DNA of 64,000 bases from Caballeronia glebae (lineage in GTDB: Bacteria > Pseudomonadota > Gammaproteobacteria > Burkholderiales > Burkholderiaceae): the NCBI RefSeq assembly GCF_001545035.1, contig NZ_FCOJ02000013.1, positions 1 to 64,000 on the forward strand, read 5' to 3'. Position 1 is the stretch's first letter. Each line of letters starts with the position of its first letter. The position numbers and the translations under genes are program-made. This document shows positions 1 to 9,078 of the stretch, in pieces. The notes under the pieces were generated by a model. It was not told the origin of the DNA, ran no database searches, and saw only the letters and a program-made list of their open reading frames with translations.

Positions 1-1035
1 GTCCAGTACCTCGCGACGCTCATGTCGCGGCCGCTCGCGGGCCGCACCGCCGATACGCTCGGGCCCAAGAAAACGGTGTTATACGGTCTGGCGGCATGCG
101 CGGCAAGCGGCGTGCTGCTGCTCGGCTCGGCGCTCGCCGCTCAGTGGCATGGGGTGAGTCTCGTGCTGCTGGTGATCGCGCGGCTCGTGCTCGGCTTCGG
201 CGAGAGCTGGGTCGGCACGGGGTCGATCACGTGGGGTATCGGGCGCGTCGGCGTGACGAATAACGCGAAGGTGATTTCGTGGAACGGCATCGCCACTTAC
301 GGCGCGCTGGCGATCGGCGCGCCGCTCGGCGTCGCGATCGAACACTGGCTGGGCTTCGCGTCGCTCGGACTGATCGTGATCGCGCTCGGCGGCTTCGGCT
401 ACTGGCTCGCGACGCGCATGGCGAGCGTGCCCATCGTGCACGGCGAGCGCATGTCGTATCGGAGCGTGTTCTTCCGTGTGCTGCCGCATGGACTGGGACT
501 CGCGCTCGGATCGGTGGGATTCGGCTCCATCGCGACGTTCATCACGCTCTACTACGCGGCGCACAACTGGCCGAATGCGGCGCTTTCGCTCACGGTGTTC
601 GGCACGATGTTCATCGGCGCGCGGCTGTTGTTCGCGAATACGATCAAGGCATACGGCGGGTTCCGCGTGGCGATCGTGTCGTTTGCTTTCGAGTGCGCGG
701 GCCTGGTGATGCTGTGGCTCGCCGCCGAGCCCACCTTTGCGCTCGCGGGCGCGGCGCTGACCGGCTTCGGCTTCGCGCTGGTGTTTCCGGCGCTGGGCGT
801 CGAGGCGGTCGGGCTCGTGCCGCCGGCCAGCCGTGGCGCGGCGCTTTCGGCGTATTCGGTGTTTCTCGATTTGTCGCTCGGGCTGACCGGGCCGCTCGCG
901 GGGTATGTCGCGGGGGAGCTGGGGTATGGATCGGTGTTTCTGTTCGCCGCGCTGGCGGCGGCCGCGGCGGTGGCGTTGTCGGTTGCGCTTTATATGCGCG
1001 GCGGGCGCGGGGTGGGTGGGCCGGCTACGGCTTGA
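1..1035 (+). CDS. MFS transporter, 5'-partial (YhhS/YfcJ-like)
   Basis: This is an inner-membrane carrier of the major facilitator superfamily, cut by the left edge of the window. The reading frame is open from base 1, so the ATG at 22 is probably internal. The loop [13 protein letters not shown] (from about base 31) is the conserved MFS loop 2-3 signature. It is followed by alternating hydrophobic helices and a central cytoplasmic loop near residues 130-150. The segment [18 protein letters not shown] resembles the YhhS/YfcJ branch of putative sugar or drug exporters. The substrate cannot be told from sequence. The gene stops at 1033-1035; the next gene is a GntR regulator 117 nt downstream, which may or may not control it. 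Confidence 0.85.
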   Translation, partial: VQYLATLMSRPLAGRTADTLGPKKTVLYGLAACAASGVLLLGSALAAQWHGVSLVLLVIARLVLGFGESWVGTGSITWGIGRVGVTNNAKVISWNGIATYGALAIGAPLGVAIEHWLGFASLGLIVIALGGFGYWLATRMASVPIVHGERMSYRSVFFRVLPHGLGLALGSVGFGSIATFITLYYAAHNWPNAALSLTVFGTMFIGARLLFANTIKAYGGFRVAIVSFAFECAGLVMLWLAAEPTFALAGAALTGFGFALVFPALGVEAVGLVPPASRGAALSAYSVFLDLSLGLTGPLAGYVAGELGYGSVFLFAALAAAAAVALSVALYMRGGRGVGGPATA

Positions 1036-1152
1036 GCCTGCGGGCGTTGGGACGGCTTTCGTGAAACTTGCTTTCGGGATCCGGCAAGAAACGCAGCAAA
1101 TACCCCCTCTATTTACCTTAAAATCCCCGCTTGGCCCATTAGCGTCCGCTTT

Positions 1153-1899
1153 ATGAACCCGACCTCGGAAGACCGTTGGCGCGACTTGCGCCCGGACCCG
1201 GACAGCGACACACCGCTCTATCTTCAACTCGCCCGCAAGCTCGCCAACGCCATCCACGACAATCGTTGGAACGCAGGTGAAGCGCTGCCGTCCGAGCGTG
1301 TGCTGTCGGAGGCGCTTGGCGTCTCGCGGATCACATCGCGAAAGGCGATCGCGCTACTGGTCGAACAAGGGCTCATTCGCCGCGAGCAAGGCGCGGGCAG
1401 CTTCATCACGCCGCGTTACGAAGATCCGCTCTCGCGGCTGTCCAGTTTCTCCGAGATGCTCAGGCGCCGCGGCTTCAAGCCCAGCTCCAAGTGGCTCTCG
1501 CGCACCATCGAGCCGGCCAATCGCGAAGAAGTCATCCAGCTCGGTCTCTCTCCCGCCGCCGCCGTCACGCGTTTGAAACGCCTGCGTCTCGCCGATGACA
1601 TCGTCATGGCCGTCGAGAACTCCACCTTTCCCGCGTCGTGCATTCCCGATCCGCAAACCATCGGCGATTCGCTCTACAGCTATCTCGACGCGCGCGGGCT
1701 TTCCATCGTGCGCGCGCTGCAACATTTCCGCGCGGTGAACGCGAGCCCGGAGATTGCTGAGCAGATGGGCATCGCGCCACACGACGCGCTCCTGCTCATC
1801 ACGCGCGTTGGCTATACGGCCGATCAACGCGCGATCGAGCTCACCGATACCTACTGCCGCAACGACTACTACGACTTCGTCGCCGAGCTGCGAAAGTAA
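1153..1899 (+). CDS. GntR family regulator with UTRA domain
   Basis: DNA-binding repressor of the HutC/DasR branch of the GntR family, 248 residues. The N-terminal winged helix covers about residues 20-85 (PLYLQLARKLANAI, LPSERVLSEALGVSRITSRKAI, GAGSFI). The UTRA effector-binding domain covers about 100-240. UTRA members usually sense phosphorylated sugars or small metabolites, but the ligand here is unknown. The stop codon lies 10 nt before the ATG of a DHA2 exporter on the same strand, so the two are probably cotranscribed and the regulator may respond to a compound handled by that exporter (inference). No convincing operator was found in the 117 nt upstream. Confidence 0.9.
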   Translation: MNPTSEDRWRDLRPDPDSDTPLYLQLARKLANAIHDNRWNAGEALPSERVLSEALGVSRITSRKAIALLVEQGLIRREQGAGSFITPRYEDPLSRLSSFSEMLRRRGFKPSSKWLSRTIEPANREEVIQLGLSPAAAVTRLKRLRLADDIVMAVENSTFPASCIPDPQTIGDSLYSYLDARGLSIVRALQHFRAVNASPEIAEQMGIAPHDALLLITRVGYTADQRAIELTDTYCRNDYYDFVAELRK

Positions 1900-1909
1900 G
1901 CCCCGCCCA

Positions 1910-3343
1910 ATGACCGACACCGCCACAGCACAGCCGTCCGACCGATCGCTCTCCATCATGCTGTGGCTCGTCGCCACGGGCTTCTTCATGCAGACGCTCG
2001 ATTCGACGATCGTCAACACCGCGCTCCCCGCGATGGCCCGAAGCCTGGGCGAAGCGCCGCTGCGCATGCAGGGCGTCGTGATCGCCTACTCGCTCACGAT
2101 GGCGATGATGATCCCCGTCTCCGGCTGGCTCGCCGACAAGCTCGGCACGAAGCGCGTGTTCTTCAGCGCGATTCTCGTGTTCACGATCGGCTCGCTGCTC
2201 TGCGCGAACGCGCAGTCGCTTTCGGCGCTCGTCGCGTATCGCGTCGTGCAGGGCGTCGGCGGCGCGATGCTGCTGCCGGTCGGACGCCTCGCCGTGCTGC
2301 GCGTGTTTCCGGCCGAGCGCTATCTTTCCGCGCTCGCGTTCGTCGCGATTCCGGGGCTGATCGGCCCGCTCATCGGCCCGACGCTCGGCGGCTGGCTCGT
2401 GCAGATCGCATCGTGGCACTGGATCTTCCTGATCAATTTGCCGGTCGGCGTGATCGGCTGCATCGCGACCAATCTGTACATGCCCGACAGCCGCAATCCG
2501 GCGACCGCGCCCTTCGATCTCGCCGGTTATGTGCTGCTCGCGGTCGGCATGGTTGCGCTCACGATTTCCCTCGACGGCCTCGCCGACCTCGGCCTCGCGC
2601 ACGCAATCGTGATCGTGCTGCTCGTGCTCTCCTTCGGCTGCTTCGTCGCCTACGGCCTGCACGCGACGCGCGCCGCCCAGCCGATCTTCTCGCTCGATCT
2701 CTTCAAGATCCACACGTTCAGCGTCGGCCTGCTCGGCAATCTCTTCGCGCGCATCGGCAGCGGCGCGATGCCCTATCTGATTCCGCTGCTGCTGCAAGTG
2801 AGTCTCGGCTACACGCCGTTTCAGGCCGGCATGATGATGCTGCCCGTCGCAGCCGCCGGCATGGCGTCCAAGCGCGTCGTCACGCGGCTCATCGAAAGGC
2901 ACGGCTACCGGCGCGTACTGGTCGTGAACACGGTGCTCGTCGGCTTGATGATGGCCAGTTTCGGGCTCATGAGCGCACATCAGCCGCTCTGGTTGCGGCT
3001 CGTGCAACTCGCGATTTTCGGCGCCATCAATTCCATGCAGTTCACCGCGATGAACACGCTCACGCTGAAGGACCTCGGCACCGGCGGCGCGAGCAGCGGC
3101 AACAGTCTCTTCTCGCTCGTGCAAATGCTCTCGATGAGTCTCGGCGTGACCGTCGCGGGCGCGATTCTGTCGACCTTCACGGGAATCCTGCCGCAGGTGA
3201 CGGAGACGAACTCGTTGCCGGCGTTCCACGCGACGTTCCTGTGCGTCGGCATCATCACGGCGGCGACGGCGTGGATCTTCGGCCAGCTCGCGCCGGAAGT
3301 GCGCGCGGCGCGCAGAAAGCCCGATCCGTCCGAATCGAACTGA
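1910..3343 (+). CDS. MFS drug exporter, DHA2 family (MdtD-like)
   Basis: Inner-membrane proton-coupled exporter of about 477 residues. The length and hydrophobic pattern fit the 14-helix DHA2 (EmrB/MdtD) family. The first helix carries the family signature around LDSTIVNTALPAMA. Loop 2-3 has GWLADKLGTKRVF, and helix 5 has the motif C region (GLIGPLIGPTLGGWLV) typical of antiporters. The frame is open further upstream, but the ATG at 1910, 10 nt after the GntR gene, gives the family-typical N-terminus. It is closest in feel to MdtD. No EmrA-like periplasmic adaptor gene lies nearby. Confidence 0.88.
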   Translation: MTDTATAQPSDRSLSIMLWLVATGFFMQTLDSTIVNTALPAMARSLGEAPLRMQGVVIAYSLTMAMMIPVSGWLADKLGTKRVFFSAILVFTIGSLLCANAQSLSALVAYRVVQGVGGAMLLPVGRLAVLRVFPAERYLSALAFVAIPGLIGPLIGPTLGGWLVQIASWHWIFLINLPVGVIGCIATNLYMPDSRNPATAPFDLAGYVLLAVGMVALTISLDGLADLGLAHAIVIVLLVLSFGCFVAYGLHATRAAQPIFSLDLFKIHTFSVGLLGNLFARIGSGAMPYLIPLLLQVSLGYTPFQAGMMMLPVAAAGMASKRVVTRLIERHGYRRVLVVNTVLVGLMMASFGLMSAHQPLWLRLVQLAIFGAINSMQFTAMNTLTLKDLGTGGASSGNSLFSLVQMLSMSLGVTVAGAILSTFTGILPQVTETNSLPAFHATFLCVGIITAATAWIFGQLAPEVRAARRKPDPSESN

Positions 3344-3346
3344 AGC

Positions 3347-3429
3347 GCCGCAGAGCCGGATCATCCGATCGCGCACCGCGCCGGTGCCCGCACGCACGTT
3401 TGCACGGCGCGCGCTCCCGGCTCTGCGGC
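3347..3429. repeat. 13-bp perfect inverted repeat
   Basis: The arms GCCGCAGAGCCGG (3347-3359) and CCGGCTCTGCGGC (3417-3429) are exact reverse complements separated by 57 nt. They lie just after the DHA2 exporter stop codon. No T-run follows, so this is not a classical intrinsic terminator. It may be an mRNA 3'-end stabilising structure or a Rho-linked element. The rest of 3344-3580 shows no gene. Confidence 0.6.
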
Positions 3430-3580
3430 ATGCGGCGCCCAATCCGCACACGAATAGGCCCACCGGCAGCACGCGATAACCCCTCGGCGCCGCTTGGATA
3501 TTGAATTTGCACGCTTTTTGCTCGAACGGTCGAATGCCGATCCGATAAACTATCTCGATAAAGTTATTCGCCCCGCCACC

Positions 3581-4852
3581 ATGAGCATGGTTGACCTCGA
3601 CCCTCCCCGCTTCCAGCCGCCGCGCCCCGTCGCCGGCGACGATGGATCGCGTCGCACCGTGCTGTACGGCGAGTACACCGTTTTCAGCGTGTTTCAGCCC
3701 GTGTTTTCGGTGTCGCACCGGCGCGCGATCGGCTATCACGCCTCCTTGCGCGCGCGCGACGACGCGCATCGCCACATTCCGTCCCACGAAGTGTTCACGC
3801 AGGCCGCGCGGCGCGGCGATCTGCTCGAACTCGGCCGGCTCGCGGAATCGCTGCATCTGGGCAACTTCAACGCATTCGACAGCCACGACGAATGGCTCTT
3901 TCTGAGCCTGCATCCCGCCGCGCTGATGGACACGAGCTACGGCGATGCGCTGCTCGCGTCGCTGAAGAACATCGGCCTTTCGCCGCAGCGCGTGGTGCTC
4001 GAAGTGCCCGAGCAGGCGGGCGGCGAGACGACGCGCTTCGCCGAAATCGTCGATTCGCTGCGCAAGTCGGGGTTCCTGATCGCGCTGGACGGCTTCGGCG
4101 TGAAGCATTCGAACATCGATCGCGTGTGGCATCTGCGGCCCGACATCGTGACGCTCGACCGCTGCATCCTTCAGCAGGCGACCGAGCACTCGCATATCGA
4201 GCGCGTGCTGCCGCGCCTCGTGTCGCTGCTGCATGAATCCGGTCAGCTCGTTCTGATGGGCGGCCTCGCGACCGAACGCGATGCGCTTATCGCGCTGGAA
4301 TGCAATGTGGACTTCGTGCAGGGCGCGTATTTCGCGCAGCCGAGCGTCGATTCGGTGCACAGCGAAGTCGCGGCCGGCGTGATGGATGCGTTGTCGGCGG
4401 CCTCGCGCGAGCGCGTCGCGGCGCGCGAGCGGGCGCAAATCGCGCGTCTCGAACCTTACGTGAGCGGGCTGGGGCGCGCGTCAGTCAAGCTGATGGAAGG
4501 CGAGTCGCTCATAACCGCGACGTGCGAACTGCTGCAACTCGCCGACACCGCGCGCTGCTTCCTACTCGATCAGGCCGGCCGGCAGATCGGCGACAACGTC
4601 GTGCCGATCGTGCGCACGTCGCAACGCGCGAAGCGTTTCAGCCCGCTGCTGCATTCGGAGGGCGCTAGCTGGGAACGCCGGCCGTATTTCATCGAGGCGC
4701 TGCGCGCGCCGGGGCGCATGCATCTGACGGCGCCGTATCTGTCGATCAACGAGGCGCACCTTTGCGTGACGGCGTCGATCGCCGCGCAGACGCCTTATGG
4801 CTTGCAGGTGCTGTGCGTCGATATCAACTGGGAAGGCGCGAAGCAGCGATAA
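3581..4852 (+). CDS. Degenerate EAL protein with Cache-like C-terminus (YkuI-like)
   Basis: Soluble protein of about 423 residues with no signal peptide or membrane helix. Residues about 20-265 form an EAL domain whose catalytic motifs are eroded. The EAL signature position reads HAS (YHASLRA). DDFG reads DGFG (ALDGFGVKHSN). The EGVET position reads GGLAT, losing the glutamate, although the VQGAYFAQP end is kept. It is therefore probably a c-di-GMP receptor or a dead enzyme, not a phosphodiesterase. The last about 130 residues (RPYFIEALRAPGRMHLTAPYLS) resemble a PDC/Cache fold, the layout of Bacillus YkuI. I chose the ATG at 3581; a TTG at 3494 in the same frame would add 29 residues. Confidence 0.75.
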   Translation: MSMVDLDPPRFQPPRPVAGDDGSRRTVLYGEYTVFSVFQPVFSVSHRRAIGYHASLRARDDAHRHIPSHEVFTQAARRGDLLELGRLAESLHLGNFNAFDSHDEWLFLSLHPAALMDTSYGDALLASLKNIGLSPQRVVLEVPEQAGGETTRFAEIVDSLRKSGFLIALDGFGVKHSNIDRVWHLRPDIVTLDRCILQQATEHSHIERVLPRLVSLLHESGQLVLMGGLATERDALIALECNVDFVQGAYFAQPSVDSVHSEVAAGVMDALSAASRERVAARERAQIARLEPYVSGLGRASVKLMEGESLITATCELLQLADTARCFLLDQAGRQIGDNVVPIVRTSQRAKRFSPLLHSEGASWERRPYFIEALRAPGRMHLTAPYLSINEAHLCVTASIAAQTPYGLQVLCVDINWEGAKQR

Positions 4853-4853
4853 G

Positions 4854-5024
4854 CTACGAGCCGCGCCCCGATTCCGGACGAAGCAGATCGAAGCCGGCGA
4901 GCGCGAGCACGCCGGAGAGCACGATGAGCGCGGCGCTATTTCGGCCGAAATAGAGTAATGCGGCGGCCGACCAGGCCGTGAGGCACAGCCCTGCGAAGCG
5001 TTTCATGACGATGTTGCGATTCAT
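4854..5024 (-). CDS. Small hydrophobic protein, 56 aa
   Basis: Short frame reading MNRNIVMKRFAGLCLTAW, then two hydrophobic stretches (about residues 9-26 and 31-45), ending FDLLRPESGRGS. It fills the gap between two genes, starting 51 nt beyond the 3' end of the acyltransferase and ending 1 nt from the EAL-protein stop. An internal ATG at 5006 could also be used. The residue pattern (basic start, two candidate membrane segments, charged tail) looks coding. I do not recognise a family, and the function is unknown. Confidence 0.5.
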   Translation of the reverse strand: MNRNIVMKRFAGLCLTAWSAAALLYFGRNSAALIVLSGVLALAGFDLLRPESGRGS

Positions 5025-5074
5025 TGCGGCGAGCCGTTATTTTAGGCTCGCGTTCCGATCCGCGCAGCAACGGC

Positions 5075-6211
5075 CTACGATCTCGCGCCGAGCGTCGCTC
5101 TGCCGCGCTGCTTTCCCCGCGTGAGATAACGCCCCAATCGAATCGACGGTTTTTCGATCGCGTAATACCCCGCGATGCTGACCGGAAGAATCAGCACGGC
5201 GGCGATGATCAGCGACATATCTTGATACGTGTCGCCGAAATAATGCAGGACGCCCAGCAAAACGATGCAGTGCAGGAGATAAAGGCTGAAGGAAATCTGG
5301 CCGAGGAACACCAATGGCCGTGCAGTCAGAAAGGCGGCGAATGGCCTGAGCGAAATCGCCAGAAGCAGAATGCCGGTCACGGCCGGAAGGACAACCCAGT
5401 CGTCCGCGAAACTGCGCAGCACATCGTTGGAAATCGAATGGCGCGTTATCGAGCCCACCAAACCATATAGGGCGAGAGAAATCGCCAATGCGCCGAAAAG
5501 CGATCGCGCGGAATATGAGCCAAGCTTCGATGCGATGGCTTCGCGATACCGCGCAATGAGCGCGCCGAGCATGAACATCGAAATGTAATGGATGGTCGGC
5601 ATCCATTCGCCCTGAATGCTCGCGTCCATGAGCGTGCGTTGCAGATGATGGTAATAGCCGAACGCCGCGAGCGACAAACAAACGCTTAGTGCTACAGAGA
5701 ACCATGCGGGCATGGCGAATACTATGACGACGAGAATCGGAAAGATAAGCGAGATGCGCATCTCGTAGACCAGCGACCAAAGCACCGGATCGAGCGTACA
5801 GTTGCTGAATGGAATCAGAAAATAGATGTGATTCAGCAGATCATGTCGATCGATGCCCGCGTGCCATGCCTGATTGGCCCATTCGCCGGTCCAGGACAGA
5901 TTCGACTGGTAGAGCACGCAATACGTGGCGTAGGCAGCGAGAACCGCAACCAGATAAGGGATGTAAATACGGCAGACGCGCTTGACCAAAAATTCGGCGA
6001 AACCTGGTTTGCTGTCGCCGGTAATTTGCATGGCGAGGGCGAACCCGCTCAGCGCAAAGAACAGAATCACGGCGGAATGCCCTTCCGCGATTACGCGCCA
6101 TGGAACGTGCTGCAGCCATCGCGTCGGCGTGATCTGCGCATAGTGATTGAACACGACCGTCAAAGCGGCAATGCCGCGCAGCGAATCGAGTTGATGATAG
6201 CGTGTCGTCAT
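5075..6211 (-). CDS. Membrane acyltransferase, OafA/Acyltransferase_3 family
   Basis: Integral membrane protein of 378 residues with about ten hydrophobic helices. The N-terminus YHQLDSLRGIAALTVVFNHY holds the family signature (D-x-L-R-G and the catalytic His in FNHY). A second conserved segment is LFFALSGFALA. These enzymes move acetyl or other acyl groups from cytoplasmic acyl-CoA onto sugars of LPS, exopolysaccharide or peptidoglycan. It stands alone between a small ORF and sodB, with no polysaccharide cluster around it, so the acceptor is unknown. Confidence 0.85.
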   Translation of the reverse strand: MTTRYHQLDSLRGIAALTVVFNHYAQITPTRWLQHVPWRVIAEGHSAVILFFALSGFALAMQITGDSKPGFAEFLVKRVCRIYIPYLVAVLAAYATYCVLYQSNLSWTGEWANQAWHAGIDRHDLLNHIYFLIPFSNCTLDPVLWSLVYEMRISLIFPILVVIVFAMPAWFSVALSVCLSLAAFGYYHHLQRTLMDASIQGEWMPTIHYISMFMLGALIARYREAIASKLGSYSARSLFGALAISLALYGLVGSITRHSISNDVLRSFADDWVVLPAVTGILLLAISLRPFAAFLTARPLVFLGQISFSLYLLHCIVLLGVLHYFGDTYQDMSLIIAAVLILPVSIAGYYAIEKPSIRLGRYLTRGKQRGRATLGARS

Positions 6212-6338
6212 TGTTCAGCTCGCGTCTGTGTTGGCAAAACCAACATGGAAATCGGAGGCCGATTCGGCGACCAGAATCCCGTTAGACTAAGTGAGACTTC
6301 GACGTTCCCTAAAAGAACTCATACCCGACACATCAACG

Positions 6339-6365
6339 AAAAAAGCCCTCTCACGAGGGCTTTTT
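6339..6365 (-). terminator. Intrinsic terminator after sodB
   Basis: AAAAAGCCCTC, loop TCAC, GAGGGCTTTTT: an 11-bp perfect stem with an A-run on one side and a T-run on the other. It sits 59 nt downstream of the sodB stop. Confidence 0.85.
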
Positions 6366-6423
6366 ATTCTGATTGCGGCCTTCGCAGTTCACTTTAGAAT
6401 GCCGCAATCATTTTCACGCGAGC

Positions 6424-7005
6424 TTACGAACCGAAATTCTTCGACGCGAAATCCCAGTTCACGATATTCCAGTAAGCCTCGATGAACTTCGGACGCGCAT
6501 TGCGATAGTCGATGTAATAAGCATGCTCCCACACGTCGATGGTCACGAGCGCTTTCGCGTCCGTCGTGAGCGGCGTGGCGGCATTGCTCGTCGAGACGAT
6601 ATCCACCGTGCCGTCGGTCTTCCTCACGAGCCACGTCCAGCCCGAGCCGAACGTGCCGGTCGCGACCTTGGCGAATTCTTCCTTGAACTTGTCGTAGGAA
6701 CCGTACTTGGCGTTGATCGCGTCAGCCAGCGCGCCCGTCGGAGCGCCGCCGCCGTTCGGCGACAGGCTGTTCCAGAAGAACGTGTGATTCCAGACCTGCG
6801 CCGAGTTGTTGAAGACGCCGCCCGACGACTTCTTGACGATTTCTTCCAGCGGCAGATTTTCGAATTCGGTGCCGGGGATCAGCTTGTTCAGGTTCGTCAC
6901 ATAGGTCTGGTGGTGCTTGCCATAGTGATACTCGAGCGTTTCTTCCGACATGTGCGGAGCGAGCGCGTTCTTGTCGAACGGCAGCGGCGGGAGCGTATGT
7001 TCCAT
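6424..7005 (-). CDS. sodB: Iron superoxide dismutase
   Basis: Cytoplasmic enzyme that converts superoxide to hydrogen peroxide and oxygen; 193 residues, the same length as E. coli SodB. Metal ligands are visible in [11 protein letters not shown] (His), [13 protein letters not shown] (His) and [13 protein letters not shown] (Asp, His). The Fe-type pattern is supported by FGSGWTWLV and the WNHTFFW block. The frame is open upstream to 7164, but [12 protein letters not shown] at 7005 is the family N-terminus and is preceded by a GGAAG Shine-Dalgarno. The gene has its own terminator and looks monocistronic. Confidence 0.95.
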   Translation of the reverse strand: MEHTLPPLPFDKNALAPHMSEETLEYHYGKHHQTYVTNLNKLIPGTEFENLPLEEIVKKSSGGVFNNSAQVWNHTFFWNSLSPNGGGAPTGALADAINAKYGSYDKFKEEFAKVATGTFGSGWTWLVRKTDGTVDIVSTSNAATPLTTDAKALVTIDVWEHAYYIDYRNARPKFIEAYWNIVNWDFASKNFGS

Positions 7006-7067
7006 GATGCGAGCTTCCTTTCTATGTGGATTGTGGGATTGTGAGGCGTCCAGCAGTGGAGCACTGG

Positions 7068-7073
7068 ATTGTA
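7068..7073 (-). promoter_or_regulatory. Possible -10 box for sodB
   Basis: On the minus strand a TACAAT hexamer lies 63 nt upstream of the sodB ATG. A weak TTTGCT hexamer sits 18 nt further upstream. Plausible sigma-70 promoter, not strong. Confidence 0.35.
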
Positions 7074-7214
7074 GGCGAGTTGGGATAACCCAGCAAACCG
7101 TGTGCCCTTTATGAGCAATATTGCTTTCGATTCGCCTCAGGCTGCGTAAAAAGTGCTCTGACAAGCCTTTTCAGGCACGTCAAATGTACGCCGATTCCAC
7201 GCGTCGCGCCGGGC

Positions 7215-8615
7215 TCAGAATTCATCTGACAGACGCGCCTGCACGTCGGCGAGCACCACGTCCGCCGATCCTTCCGCGAGATGGACGGTGAGCGGCCGCT
7301 TCGGCTTCAATGCGTTCGGCGCACGCACGGCGCGGCCGGTTTGCGCGTCGATCAAGGCGGCATAGCCGCGTTCGAGTGTGCGCTGCGGGCTCAGCACAAG
7401 CAAGCGCGCCGCCAGTTCCGAAACGCACGCTTTCTCTCGTTCCGCGCGCCGCTCGTGCGCGCTGCCGATGCGCTGCGCGAGCCTCAGCAGATGCTCGCGC
7501 TCGACGGCGACATTCGGACGTTTGCGCTGCCAGCGGTAATGCGCCAGCGCGAAATGCGCCCGCGCATCCCGCACGGGCCGCGCGCCCGCCGCCGTGAGCC
7601 GGCTTGCCAGCTGCCGCAGATGCGTTCGCTGCCGCGCCAGCCGTTCGACGGGACTCACGAGCCGGCGCGTGAGCCAGTCGAGTTGCTGCGCGCGGCGTTC
7701 CATCGTCCGGCCAAAGCCGCGCGCGAGCGCCGCATGCCGATGATCGAGATCGCGCAACAGCAACACGCGCTGCGGACTGACGAGCTCGGCGGCGGCGGTC
7801 GGCGTAGGCGCACGCACGTCGGCGGCGAAATCGGCGATGGTGAAATCGGTTTCGTGGCCGACGCCGCTCACCACCGGCAACGCGCTCGCCGCGATCGCGC
7901 GCGCGAGGACTTCCTCGTTGAACGCCCACAGATCCTCGATCGACCCGCCGCCGCGACACACGATCAGCACATCGACCTCGCGCCGCGCGTTCGCGGCTTC
8001 GACCATCGCCGCCAGCTTCGCGCCGACGCCCGCGCCCTGCACCGGCGCCGGATACACGACGACCGGCACATGCGGCGCACGGCGCGCGAGGGTCGTGAGC
8101 ACATCGCGCAACGCGGCCGCCTGCAACGACGTCACGATGCCGATGCCTCGCGGATGCGCCGGCAATGCGCGCTTGCGTTCGGCCGCGAAGAGTCCTTCGC
8201 TTTCGAGTTGCGCCTTCAGGCGCAGAAACGCTTCGTAAAGCCGGCCCTGCCCCGTGCGACGCACCGCTTCGACGTTGAGTTGCAGTTCGCCGCGCGGCTC
8301 GTACATCGTGACGAGTGCGCGCACCTCGATCTTGTCGCCCTCGCGCGGCGTGAACTCGGCGTACTGCGCGCGGCCGCGGAACATCACGCAGCGCATCTGC
8401 GCGTTCGCGTCCTTGATCGAGAAGTACCAATGGCCGCTCGCCGCGCGCGTGAAGTTCGACACCTCGCCCGAAACCCAGACGAGTGGAAACGACCGTTCGA
8501 GCATCGAGTTGATCGCGCGGTTGAGCACGGAAACGAGGATGACGGCATCGCCGCTTTGCGACGGCTGGGAATCGGGAATCATGGCTGGACGGGAAAAAGC
8601 TTCAGGCGCGGCCAT
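7215..8615 (-). CDS. xseA: Exodeoxyribonuclease VII large subunit
   Basis: Catalytic subunit of ExoVII, which degrades single-stranded DNA from both ends together with several copies of XseB (not encoded here). The N-terminal OB-fold covers about residues 20-120 ([35 protein letters not shown]). The nuclease core follows, with [55 protein letters not shown] and [10 protein letters not shown], then a coiled-coil-rich tail. The start is uncertain: ATG codons at 8615 and 8582, and a start at 8663, share the frame without a good ribosome-binding site. Confidence 0.93.
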   Translation of the reverse strand: MAAPEAFSRPAMIPDSQPSQSGDAVILVSVLNRAINSMLERSFPLVWVSGEVSNFTRAASGHWYFSIKDANAQMRCVMFRGRAQYAEFTPREGDKIEVRALVTMYEPRGELQLNVEAVRRTGQGRLYEAFLRLKAQLESEGLFAAERKRALPAHPRGIGIVTSLQAAALRDVLTTLARRAPHVPVVVYPAPVQGAGVGAKLAAMVEAANARREVDVLIVCRGGGSIEDLWAFNEEVLARAIAASALPVVSGVGHETDFTIADFAADVRAPTPTAAAELVSPQRVLLLRDLDHRHAALARGFGRTMERRAQQLDWLTRRLVSPVERLARQRTHLRQLASRLTAAGARPVRDARAHFALAHYRWQRKRPNVAVEREHLLRLAQRIGSAHERRAEREKACVSELAARLLVLSPQRTLERGYAALIDAQTGRAVRAPNALKPKRPLTVHLAEGSADVVLADVQARLSDEF

Positions 8616-9078
8616 TGTCTGCGAGGCACAACCGCCGCTTAACGAGGTACGCAAGTGTAACAAGTGTCCACACAGAAAGACTTACCGCCGTGCGCCGCGC
8701 GACATTGGCTCAGGCCGATGAGTTCGTTGCAAGCGACTGATTTTTCTACGATAAATTTTTACGAACACTGTCACTCCCGGAGCAACTCTTTCCTGAGAGG
8801 CGATCGCGGTTTGTCGGCTGGAAGTTCTCCACAGAGTTATCCACAGGCGTCCGAATGGCACGGAATCGAATCGTCGCCCTCGCTCGCGACTGGCGCCCAC
8901 GGCCCGCGCGCGCTAGAGTGCCGGGTTCCAGCACCGGCTGGCGCGGCCGAATCCTGTTCGATTGCGAGCCGCGAAACGCCGGGCGTCGTCCAACGCCAAC
9001 CGTGATCCGAGGAGCTGCCGTTGCACGCCATGCCGTACCCGACCTGCCGCCCGCCAGCGTTCAGCGCGAAGGCGGTCC
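8616..9078. other. Gene-poor gap between xseA and lpxK with one DnaA box
   Basis: About 460 nt between the divergent xseA and lpxK genes. Short frames exist on both strands but none has recognisable family motifs or a good start. The one clear site is TTATCCACA at 8837-8845, a perfect DnaA-box consensus. In related genomes, as I recall, exbB/exbD-like genes precede lpxK; they are not here. Confidence 0.5.

Noticed and set aside
1841-4438. A very long open frame (about 865 codons) on the minus strand antisense to the drug exporter and the EAL protein
   Set aside because: It is an Arg/His/Glu-rich shadow frame typical of high-GC DNA, crosses two well-supported genes, and shows no domain.
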